Shown here: positions 14,439-21,390 of the stretch, one piece after another
Layout of the letters: each line of letters starts with the position of its first letter
How positions within the stretch are numbered: position 1 is the first letter of the stretch
Source: Flavobacterium sp. 5
Lineage (GTDB): Bacteria > Bacteroidota > Bacteroidia > Flavobacteriales > Flavobacteriaceae
DNA: 64,000 nt
Assembly (NCBI RefSeq): GCF_002813295.1
Contig: NZ_PHUE01000001.1
Coordinates: forward strand, 4,154,001-4,218,000
Direction of reading: 5' to 3'
Program-made: the position numbers and the translations under genes
Notes under the pieces: generated by a model
The model's input: the letters and a program-made list of their open reading frames with translations, nothing else
Databases searched by the model: none
What the model was told of the DNA's origin: nothing

Positions 14439-16574
14439 ATGAGTACAGTTAAAGAATTTCCGTTTGGCAGTCCAAAAAAAGAAAATTTTGAACTGCACAC
14501 CAATTTAAATGAAAAAAGAGTTTGGAATAAACCAGTAAAAAAACACTTTACTCGAGCAAAGAAAATAACTACTGTACCAGATCTAAAAAAAGTGAAAACA
14601 CCTGGATTAAATGCTAGTGAGCAAGCTATCATTTTACCATCATTAGAATATTTTTCTGAACCTGATTCAGAGGGGTTAAATGGTGCTGTTACTCCTGATG
14701 AAATTTATTCGTATATAACCGATATGTTAATTAATACAATTAATAAAGTTGGTCATTTGCCTTGGCAAAAAGAATGGACTGGTTCGGGATCAAGTAATGC
14801 AGCTATGAATTACGCTAGTAAAAAAGAATACACAGGCGCAAATTTTCTTTTAAATTTTGATATAAAATTTGATGAAAACAAAGAACCTTATTTAGTGCCT
14901 GTTGAATTTATACAGCCATATTATTTAACGTTTAATCAAATTGTAGAAGCAAAAGCAATTCTTAAAAAGGACAGCAAAGCAAGACGTGTAATTTATTATA
15001 CAATGATTTTCAATTATGACAGCCCAACTGCTAAAATTAAAACAAGCGATAAGGCTAAATTCAATGCTTTTGTGAAAGCTAACGGATTGACAAAACAAGA
15101 TTTAAAAATTAATTTAAAAAAGATACCAGTTTTAAAATATTACAATGTTTTTCGGGCTGATGATTGTACAGGTTTAAAGTTCCCTAAGGAAAAAGCAGAT
15201 AAAAAGCAGACCAATCCAATTGAAGAGGCACAAAAAATAATTGATAATTACCCTAATCCACCGAAATATACATTCATTGGCGACAAAGCATATTATAGAC
15301 CATCGAACGACACTTTAAACATGCCATCGATTGAGGCTTTTAACAGTGAAGCATTTTATTATTCAACTTTTTTTCACGAAATGACCCATAGTACAGGAGC
15401 AGAAAAAAGATTGAAACGTGATTTTTCGGGAAAATTCGGTGACAAATCATACGCTTATGAAGAATTAATTGCAGAACTCGGTGCTGTTTTTCTTTGTTCC
15501 GAAAGTGGAATATTATTCCATACAAGGGAAAATTCAGCAAAGTATCTGCAAAGCTGGAATAAAAAGTTAGTAGATGAATTAGAAAATGATAATCGTTTTT
15601 TCCTGAAAGCATCAGCACAAGCCCAAAAAGCTACAAACCGTATTTTAGGGCGTGAAGTGGCAAACACAGAAACTCCAGTAACGCCCGAAAAATTGGTTAA
15701 AAAGAAAGTTGCTCGAGTAAAGAAAAAAAGTACACAGATAGAGTTGTTTTCTGGATTAAATGCAAAACCGAAAAAAGCAGTTTGCCAAAAAAAAACAATA
15801 ATGACCAAAGCAAAGGAAGTTAAAAGCGACCCAAAACCAGTAAAAACAATCTCACACCTGGATAAAAATAGTTTAGCCTATAAAATGGCAAATCAGTCTA
15901 AAGACGTTGAATATTTTACAATTCAAGACAAAAATATAAGCCGTCTTTTGGGAAAAATAGAAAAGAAAACTAAAGATAGTGTTTTTATTTCCCTAACTGG
16001 CGGTGAGGGTTCAATGAAAACAAGAATGGCATTTCAGTTTATGAATGCCTTTGCACAAAATTATAAAGTTGGTCACGCAAGTATTGAGGAACATCCCGAA
16101 AGCGTATTGTATTTTGATAAAGCCAAACAATATTTAAACCAAAAAGCCCAGGAGAATCTTTTCAATCCTGAAATCAATAATTTATCCAGCTTACACAGTC
16201 TAATCCTTAAAAACGATGTGATTGTAATTGACAGCTTTACCAAAATGAAAGAAATTGAAAAATCTTTCGAAGTTGACAGAGATTTAAGAAAAAAATACAA
16301 CGGAAAATTATTCATAGTTATTTTCCAGCAAACAACTGGCGGTTCAATGCGTGGAGGTTCTAAAAGCCAATTTGATGCTGATATAGTGTTGTTTACTGAA
16401 AAATTTGAGGATTACAAGCAAAACTATGTTTATGCCACCAAGAATAGGTATAGTTTGGAATCGGGGCTTAAATTCAATATTTACGAAAAACAATTGCAAG
16501 GCGCAAAAAAAGAGAAAGGACCTGGAACTGAAGTACAGACCAAAACAAAGAAATTATCATTTAAAGTAAAATAA
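14439..16574 (+). CDS. ArdC-like metallopeptidase fused to RecA-like ATPase, with GLN[G/A] joints
   Basis: A 711-residue multidomain protein. Residues 1-55 are basic; GLNA (56-59) and GLNG (79-82) follow. Residues 83-140 match the ArdC N-terminal domain (LPWQKEW, YTGANF), and 290-405 its zincin domain with HEMTH (313-317) and the family sequence AYEELIAELGAVFLCSE. A third GLNA (439-442) lies in a lysine-rich linker. Residues 475-690 form a RecA/DnaB-like ATPase: Walker A GGEGSMKT (521-528; Met replaces the usual Gly before Lys), Walker B VIVID (594-598), and sensor-like FIVIFQQTTGG. ArdC protects incoming DNA from restriction; the ATPase may drive packaging or DNA handling. The motifs would split the chain into separate domains if cleaved. 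Confidence 0.8.
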   Translation: MSTVKEFPFGSPKKENFELHTNLNEKRVWNKPVKKHFTRAKKITTVPDLKKVKTPGLNASEQAIILPSLEYFSEPDSEGLNGAVTPDEIYSYITDMLINTINKVGHLPWQKEWTGSGSSNAAMNYASKKEYTGANFLLNFDIKFDENKEPYLVPVEFIQPYYLTFNQIVEAKAILKKDSKARRVIYYTMIFNYDSPTAKIKTSDKAKFNAFVKANGLTKQDLKINLKKIPVLKYYNVFRADDCTGLKFPKEKADKKQTNPIEEAQKIIDNYPNPPKYTFIGDKAYYRPSNDTLNMPSIEAFNSEAFYYSTFFHEMTHSTGAEKRLKRDFSGKFGDKSYAYEELIAELGAVFLCSESGILFHTRENSAKYLQSWNKKLVDELENDNRFFLKASAQAQKATNRILGREVANTETPVTPEKLVKKKVARVKKKSTQIELFSGLNAKPKKAVCQKKTIMTKAKEVKSDPKPVKTISHLDKNSLAYKMANQSKDVEYFTIQDKNISRLLGKIEKKTKDSVFISLTGGEGSMKTRMAFQFMNAFAQNYKVGHASIEEHPESVLYFDKAKQYLNQKAQENLFNPEINNLSSLHSLILKNDVIVIDSFTKMKEIEKSFEVDRDLRKKYNGKLFIVIFQQTTGGSMRGGSKSQFDADIVLFTEKFEDYKQNYVYATKNRYSLESGLKFNIYEKQLQGAKKEKGPGTEVQTKTKKLSFKVK

Positions 16575-16575
16575 T

Positions 16576-16854
16576 ATGAAAAAAATAATAATAGGAGGGG
16601 TGCTTCTTGGAGGTGTTTTTTTAGTGTATAAATCAACGCAAAAGCCTGATCCAGATAAAGTACAAGCATTAGTAAATGACATTAATGCTAGAGGTGAACA
16701 AAAATACAGTTATGTGTATTCTAAAATGAGTAAAGACGAAATTGATTTATTTTATGACGCTTTAATTTTAAAAAAATATGGTCAAAATCCAGATTCCACA
16801 AAATTAAAAATGGCAAATGTTTTAATCAAATTAGGAATTGTTGTAGGAACATAA
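16576..16854 (+). CDS. Small single-span membrane protein
   Basis: A 92-residue protein starting 1 base after the ATPase stop. An N-terminal membrane segment (IIIGGVLLGGVFLVYKS) is followed by a charged helical domain of about 70 residues (MSKDEIDLFYDALILKKYG). The layout repeats that of other late proteins here: one N-terminal anchor and a small soluble domain, consistent with a virion inner membrane. No family recognised. Confidence 0.65.
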   Translation: MKKIIIGGVLLGGVFLVYKSTQKPDPDKVQALVNDINARGEQKYSYVYSKMSKDEIDLFYDALILKKYGQNPDSTKLKMANVLIKLGIVVGT

Positions 16855-16884
16855 AAAAGTAATAATCAAATAAAAATCAAAAAA

Positions 16885-17049
16885 ATGGCAACAAAGAAAC
16901 CAGTATCAAAAAAGAAAAGTGTAAGCGCAAAAAAATTATGTTCTAGCGTTATCGTCAAAGATGGCTTAAAAAAAGATGGCACGCTAAAAAAAGGTTACAA
17001 ATACATCAAAGGCGGCAAGATTGTGAAAGCAAAAGCTAGTAAAAAATAA
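16885..17049 (+). CDS. 54-residue very basic protein, possible DNA-condensing factor
   Basis: Starts with ATG at 16885 and ends with TAA at 17047-17049. The product is about one-third lysine, begins MATKKPVSKKKSVSAKK, and contains VKDGLKKDGTLKKGYKY. The KDGTL unit followed by basic residues also occurs in the basic tail of the transglutaminase-like protein (AKDGTLAKKRK), suggesting a shared origin or function. Small lysine-rich late proteins in viruses often condense the genome. Separate from its neighbours by about 30 and 18 bases. Confidence 0.6.
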   Translation: MATKKPVSKKKSVSAKKLCSSVIVKDGLKKDGTLKKGYKYIKGGKIVKAKASKK

Positions 17050-17067
17050 TATTAAAAAACACCAATA

Positions 17068-18099
17068 ATGGTAGTAAATCAATCTCTAAAATTTATTAAG
17101 AAGCAAAATGGAAACGTTTTGCTTCTTAAAAAAGAAGATAATTCTTTTATAGCTTCTTTTATACCGTCTCTCACTATTGAACGGGATAAAAATGACGCCA
17201 ATCGCTTTGAAGTAATGTCGCAATATATAGATTATCGTTCCATTGATTGCGAAGCATGTTCACCTGTTATTGTTGCTGATAATTTTGACGAGTTTTTAAT
17301 AGAGCTTTCTGAGAATTTTTTTTTTTTGAATAAAAAAAACTGCTGCAATAAGTTTGGACGGATCACTTTAAAAGACAAAGGCGTAAACAATTGTATTTTA
17401 AATACTGGTGAAGAGTTAGAGGCAGGCGATATTGTTTCTTATTGGATAGACTTAGATAACTACTGTGAAACTGGGATATATCATGGGGGCGATACTTTAG
17501 ACAACGATAATTTTGAACCTCTTACAGTGCATAACATGGGAACATCCTGCTCATTACCTATAGATGCAGTAGTATCAGATTGGTCTGACTGGTCTAGTTG
17601 TCTTGATGGTGAACAATCTCGCACAAGAACTGTAATAATTCCAGCTTATAATGGTGGTAACACTCCAGTTCTTGTAGAAATACAATCATGTAGTATAACA
17701 GAGGCACAAGTTATTGCTGGAAATCATTATAAGCCTATAAAAAACGTTAGTTCCGTTAGAACTGATAAAATTAAAAGTACAGTAAATGTTTATTTTGATG
17801 GTGTTTTAGCTAATACAAACATATTAGACATTGTTGCCGATCCTTCATACGATAGCATTGGAGACAATTTTTTACAATATGCACTTGAGGGAGTTGTTGT
17901 AATGATTGAACAAATTTTAGAACCTACAAATGACGTTGCTGTTAAAAGTGAGATTAAAAATTATAACTATCCTGATTATATTTCAGCAATTTCAACGGAA
18001 ACTGTTTTAGGTACTTTAGGTAGTGTTGTGACAAACACTTTAACTTTTGTTATGCCTAGTACCCCAATGGCATTTGTTGCAACCGCCGATTTTATATAA
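17068..18099 (+). CDS. Putative adhesin/receptor-binding protein with thrombospondin type 1-like segment
   Basis: A 343-residue protein without a signal peptide. The N-terminal third begins SLKFIKKQNGNVLLLKKEDN, followed by a cysteine-rich part. At about residues 170-215 it has WSDWSSC, QSRTRTV and a closing QSC, which fit the WxxW, RxR and Cys features of a thrombospondin type 1 repeat. The C-terminal region is beta-rich and ends VMPSTPMAFVATADFI. Thrombospondin repeats bind glycans and proteins on cell surfaces, so a host-recognition role is plausible. It opens the fibre-like gene group at the end of the late operon. Confidence 0.6.
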   Translation: MVVNQSLKFIKKQNGNVLLLKKEDNSFIASFIPSLTIERDKNDANRFEVMSQYIDYRSIDCEACSPVIVADNFDEFLIELSENFFFLNKKNCCNKFGRITLKDKGVNNCILNTGEELEAGDIVSYWIDLDNYCETGIYHGGDTLDNDNFEPLTVHNMGTSCSLPIDAVVSDWSDWSSCLDGEQSRTRTVIIPAYNGGNTPVLVEIQSCSITEAQVIAGNHYKPIKNVSSVRTDKIKSTVNVYFDGVLANTNILDIVADPSYDSIGDNFLQYALEGVVVMIEQILEPTNDVAVKSEIKNYNYPDYISAISTETVLGTLGSVVTNTLTFVMPSTPMAFVATADFI

Positions 18100-18128
18100 A
18101 CATAAAAATATAAACCAAACCTAATAAT

Positions 18129-18341
18129 ATGAAGTACAAAAAAAAGTACAGGCTGCTGAAAAAACGCCTGGATCAATTAGAATTAATTGTAAAGCCTAAT
18201 TCGTTAACACTGACAGATGAAAATGATAATAATCATACTGTTATACTGAAAATAAACAGTCAAGGCAATTTTGAGAATTATCATGAAAGAATAAAAATAG
18301 AAAACCAAAAAGAAATAATAACACAAGAAACAAATTTATAA
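18129..18341 (+). CDS. Small protein, possible fibre trimerisation or chaperone
   Basis: A 70-residue protein with a strongly basic coiled-coil-like N-terminus (KYKKKYRLLKKRLDQLELIV) and a polar second half. It ends 2 bases before the ATG of a fibre-like gene, so the two are probably co-translated. Possibly a helper or attachment protein for that fibre, by analogy only. No family recognised. Confidence 0.5.
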   Translation: MKYKKKYRLLKKRLDQLELIVKPNSLTLTDENDNNHTVILKINSQGNFENYHERIKIENQKEIITQETNL

Positions 18342-18343
18342 TT

Positions 18344-19291
18344 ATGAAAAAGATTTTATTAGCATTTTTATTATTTTTTGCTTTTATAGCAAATGCACAA
18401 AAAAATTACCAAATTGAAAGCCAGTTAAAATTAAAAACTGTTCCATTTGGTGAAAATACAGATAGTTTAGTTTCAATTAGTGCTAATGGACTAATTAGAA
18501 AATTGCCTAAGAGTTCAATATCTAGTACTAGTACTACTCCTAATCTCAACCAAGTAGCATCAAAAGGTAATTATATTTCAGACAGCGAGTCTACTTTAAC
18601 TATGTATCCGTATGGAATAGACATAGATGACACAAGCAATAATAGGACTATGATGAACAGATACGGATTTATAGTAGGAAAATTGGATGAAAATAAATGG
18701 GCTAATCTATCTAATAATAGCCTAATGTTTAGAGTAGGAGTAGGAGATAGAGATAAATTTTTAAGGTATGGAACTGTTCCCTCTATATTTACTACGGTTT
18801 TTTTAGACATGCCTAATGTAAGTGGAATAATTCCCGTTTCAGTAGGAGGTCATTTTGCTGATGCTAATGGGAATATAGAAATATCATCTACCATACCTAC
18901 TTTAGATCAAGTATTAGCAACGGGAGATACTGCTATAGATAAACAAATGACTATATACTCTATTCCTGATAATTTAAATGCAAGTTTTGGACATTATGGT
19001 ATATCGCTATTTAATAATAGCTCAGGTTCTAGTATATCTCTTAATACTGATTTTAGTTTAACTTATCGTAGAGGTTTTGGACATGATAAGATTTTTAGAT
19101 ATGGAACCGAAACAAGCTATTCTTATTATTATGATTTACCTACAGCTAGCGGAACTATGCCTATGTCATTAAATGGCATTTTTGCAGATGATAACGGTAA
19201 CATAATTGCATCACCAATTACTACAACTTTCACAACTAATGATGGAAAAACAGTTACGGTAACAAATGGTGTAATTACAAATGTAGAATAA
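18344..19291 (+). CDS. Fibre-like repeat protein with Sec signal peptide
   Basis: A 315-residue protein with a clear signal peptide (ILLAFLLFFAFIANAQ). After residue 50 it has two long imperfect repeats of about 115 residues. Both contain LNQV/LDQV near the start, then RYGT, a tyrosine/leucine-rich strand, SG(T/I)(M/I)P, and FAD(A/D)NGNI at the end. This arrangement resembles side or tail fibre proteins of flavobacterial phages and prophages. A Sec signal on a virion fibre would be unusual, so it may be a secreted surface protein that alters the lysogen. It overlaps the next ATG by one base. Confidence 0.6.
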   Translation: MKKILLAFLLFFAFIANAQKNYQIESQLKLKTVPFGENTDSLVSISANGLIRKLPKSSISSTSTTPNLNQVASKGNYISDSESTLTMYPYGIDIDDTSNNRTMMNRYGFIVGKLDENKWANLSNNSLMFRVGVGDRDKFLRYGTVPSIFTTVFLDMPNVSGIIPVSVGGHFADANGNIEISSTIPTLDQVLATGDTAIDKQMTIYSIPDNLNASFGHYGISLFNNSSGSSISLNTDFSLTYRRGFGHDKIFRYGTETSYSYYYDLPTASGTMPMSLNGIFADDNGNIIASPITTTFTTNDGKTVTVTNGVITNVE

Positions 19292-19632
19292 TGGAAAAAT
19301 TTTTAAACTTGGTTTTGGGCACTAATGACGTGCCTACCTATTTCGCAGCTTTGTTTTTTGCCATGATTGGAGTAGTAATAATTCTGCTTGTAAAATCTAA
19401 AAAAAGAGATAAAACAAGCCAAAACACACCGTATCATTTTAGTTTTAAATTCTTGATTTTGGATAATTTAAAGGAAATTATTTTAGGATTTTTATTAATC
19501 ATGATTGCATTAAGATTTTCAATTGAGTATGCAGGTGTTGGCTTAACAATGTGGTACGCTCTGGGTGTTGGATTATCAATACAAAAGTTATCGGGTTATA
19601 TTTCAAAACTCGAATCAGGAGCGAGGAAATAA
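19291..19632 (+). CDS. Membrane protein at the end of the late operon
   Basis: A 113-residue protein with two or three hydrophobic segments (TYFAALFFAMIGVVIILLV, then LKEIILGFLLIMIALRFSI and a weaker third) separated by a basic polar loop. It ends with a charged tail. Topology and size resemble holin-like proteins, but a better holin is already present upstream. It overlaps the preceding fibre gene and is followed by a terminator. Function unknown. Confidence 0.6.
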   Translation: MEKFLNLVLGTNDVPTYFAALFFAMIGVVIILLVKSKKRDKTSQNTPYHFSFKFLILDNLKEIILGFLLIMIALRFSIEYAGVGLTMWYALGVGLSIQKLSGYISKLESGARK

Positions 19633-19650
19633 AGTTATTATAGTCATAAG

Positions 19651-19685
19651 AAAAAAAAGCGGTGCAATTTGTACCGCTTTTTTTA
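19651..19685. terminator. Bidirectional terminator between late operon and integrase
   Basis: AGCGGTGC pairs with GTACCGCT (one G-U pair) around AATTT, with an A tract before and a T tract after. It can stop the late operon on the plus strand and transcription from the integrase on the minus strand. Confidence 0.85.
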
Positions 19686-19777
19686 TTGGCCAGTAAAGCC
19701 ATTATTTACTGTACAAGATCAAAAATAATATCCAGGTTTTCCCCCAATCCCCCAATGTTTATATTTTTTTTCATCCC

Positions 19778-19890
19778 TGTTTATAAACAAAAACTGCTAA
19801 AAACACAGTTTGTAAACGTTTTGTAAACAGTTTAATAATTTGCAAATCAGTATTTTATAAAATAAAATCCAATTGTTTACAATGTTTACA
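19778..19890. repeat. Cluster of GTTTAC/GTAAAC motifs
   Basis: TTTGTAAAC occurs at 19809 and 19820, the palindrome TGTTTATAAACA at 19778-19789, and GTTTACA at 19875 and 19884 in opposite orientation. The cluster lies between the 3' ends of two convergent transcription units, so promoter operators are unlikely. Integrase arm-type sites or replication-protein sites would fit. The region is AT-rich, so part of the pattern could be chance. Confidence 0.45.
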
Positions 19891-19918
19891 TTTTTTTTCT
19901 ATACTTGCCTTTGGCGTG

Positions 19919-21118
19919 TTACGCAATTCTTAAAATGCTGTCCATATTATAAATTTCTACATTGGTAATTTGATCTACAATATGTACATAAATCATTGTC
20001 ATTTCAATTTTGCTATGTCCTAATATCTTTTGCAAATGTATGATATTGCCACCACAAATTAAAAAATTAGTAGCAAAGCTATGTCTGGAAACGTGGTAAG
20101 TTACTTTTTTCCGAATCCCTAAAACTTTCGCAATTTCTTTCAATTCCCTATTGACATACTCATTTGTATAATTGCCATCAAAAAGAGTGGTATTGTTTAT
20201 GTACTTCAGAGCTGAAACACTCAACGGAATGCGTTGTATTTTAGCTGTTTTTTCAGCTGTAAAAAATACAACGTCATTCATTATATTTTCAGTACTCAAA
20301 TTCATAATGTCGGAAAAGCGCATCCCAGTAAAGCATGAAAATAAGAACCTGGATAAAATATTTTTATGCGCCTCTTTTATAAAGCTAGAGTTATAATATT
20401 CGTCCAGCTTCTTAATTTCTTCGGGCATTAGAAACGTGCGATTGCCCGCAAAAGATTTATTTTTTATTTCGTTAAACTCTAAAGGGGAAACAATTCCTTT
20501 TTTATTGGCAATATGCAGGTATTTTTTGAATGACTTTATGAGCGTTGCAATTGTTGCAGGCGTATTCTTTAATTTGTTTTTGCAATGTGTTTTTAAGTCC
20601 TGAATTAAGTCTTCATTAATATCGTGAAAATACAAAGGGTTTTTAAAATCCGTGACTTTGTTCAACATTGTCATTTGCTGTCTGTATGTTCCTTTCTTTA
20701 GAATTTCTTTTTGTCGTATCATTTCTTCTTTCCAGAATGCAATAAAATCAATTACAGCTGTTGGGCTTTGCAATTCCATAATTAGAGCCTCCATTGTCAA
20801 AATTTGATGCTGTAAACGGTATTTTATTTGAATTTGATTAATATCAGCCATTTTTTGCTCAATAATGAGATTGTAATCTTTACTAAACTTAAAAGATTGC
20901 CTTACACGTTGTTTTATTTTGTCAAAATCTTTTGCAGGCACATTTATGCCCATAGGTAATTTTATACGCTCCTTATTAATAAATATCTGCAAATAAATAG
21001 CACTAGTTCCGTCCGTTTTTACAAACTCATTTATCTTGACTTTGCATGTAAACGACCCACTCATAAACGCTGGGTAGTTAAGTGGGTAGTTTGCTGGTGT
21101 TCTTTGCGCTTTATACAT
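19919..21118 (-). CDS. Tyrosine recombinase (integrase)
   Basis: A 399-residue integrase typical of Bacteroidota mobile elements: an N-terminal arm-binding-like region, a SAM-like core-binding domain (about 105-210), and a catalytic domain with Arg in FTGMRFSDI, HVSRHSFATN carrying the H-x-x-R pair, LGHS, and the Tyr nucleophile in MTMIYVHI. All key residues are present, so it is probably active. The gene reads away from the tRNA-Arg 3' end 95 bases upstream of its start, the standard layout for integration into that tRNA. A methionine at residue 19 (MSGSF) is an alternative start. Confidence 0.95.
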   Translation of the reverse strand: MYKAQRTPANYPLNYPAFMSGSFTCKVKINEFVKTDGTSAIYLQIFINKERIKLPMGINVPAKDFDKIKQRVRQSFKFSKDYNLIIEQKMADINQIQIKYRLQHQILTMEALIMELQSPTAVIDFIAFWKEEMIRQKEILKKGTYRQQMTMLNKVTDFKNPLYFHDINEDLIQDLKTHCKNKLKNTPATIATLIKSFKKYLHIANKKGIVSPLEFNEIKNKSFAGNRTFLMPEEIKKLDEYYNSSFIKEAHKNILSRFLFSCFTGMRFSDIMNLSTENIMNDVVFFTAEKTAKIQRIPLSVSALKYINNTTLFDGNYTNEYVNRELKEIAKVLGIRKKVTYHVSRHSFATNFLICGGNIIHLQKILGHSKIEMTMIYVHIVDQITNVEIYNMDSILRIA

Positions 21119-21153
21119 ACGTAAATATTATTTTGACATATCCCTAAAATGCT

Positions 21154-21197
21154 ATAGGCGAGAAACTTAGCCTTTTCAGGATAAGTTTCTCGCCTAT
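21154..21197. repeat. 16-bp perfect inverted repeat between integrase and tRNA
   Basis: ATAGGCGAGAAACTTA (21154-21169) is repeated perfectly in inverted orientation at 21182-21197, separated by 12 bases. It lies 36 bases upstream of the integrase ATG and 17 bases from the tRNA 3' end. No T tract follows on the minus strand, so it is not a simple tRNA terminator. It may be an operator for the integrase or an excision/recombination site. Confidence 0.75.
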
Positions 21198-21213
21198 GCG
21201 ATTTGTAATTTTG

Positions 21214-21287
21214 TGACCTTGACTGGATTCAAACCAGTAACCTCTTGAGCCGTAATCAAGTGCGCTATTCAGTTGCGCCACAAGGCC
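21214..21287 (-). tRNA. tRNA-Arg (anticodon ACG)
   Basis: Read on the minus strand, the acceptor stem GGCCTTG pairs with CAAGGTC (one G-U), the D stem is GCGC/GCGC, the anticodon stem CTTGA/TCAAG encloses TTACGGC with anticodon ACG, and the T stem is ACTGG/CCAGT. The discriminator base is A and no CCA is encoded. The 3' end faces the integrase and is the presumed attachment site. Confidence 0.95.
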
Positions 21288-21332
21288 ATTTTACTTATTT
21301 GTTTACTGTAATAGTAAACGTGTTTGCGGGTG

Positions 21333-21362
21333 CAAATATAGGAATAAATATGTATCTTGCAA
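21333..21362 (-). promoter_or_regulatory. Promoter of tRNA-Arg (TTG-N19-TATATTTG)
   Basis: On the minus strand TTG (21362-21360) is followed after 19 bases by TATATTTG (21340-21333), an exact match to the Bacteroidota TAnnTTTG consensus with accepted spacing. The tRNA starts 46 bases downstream. A GTTTACT/AGTAAAC inverted repeat (21301-21319) lies between promoter and tRNA. Confidence 0.75.
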
Positions 21363-21390
21363 GTATGATTTTGAATAAAAAATAAAAAAA

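Larger units (their letters stand above)
1..21214. mobile_element. Integrated non-tailed provirus-like element (left end outside window)
   Basis: The stretch from the window edge to the 3' end of tRNA-Arg carries replication, DNA-modification, lysis, virion-like and integrase genes and no housekeeping genes. The integrase lies next to the tRNA 3' end, and chromosomal genes start immediately on the other side with apt. All genes except the integrase are on the plus strand and are tightly packed, often with ATGA-type overlaps. Terminase, portal, tail tube and tape-measure genes are absent from the visible part, while small single-membrane-span proteins are abundant. This suggests a membrane-containing, non-tailed virus. 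The left att copy and probably the repressor are outside the window, so the full length is unknown. Confidence 0.8.
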
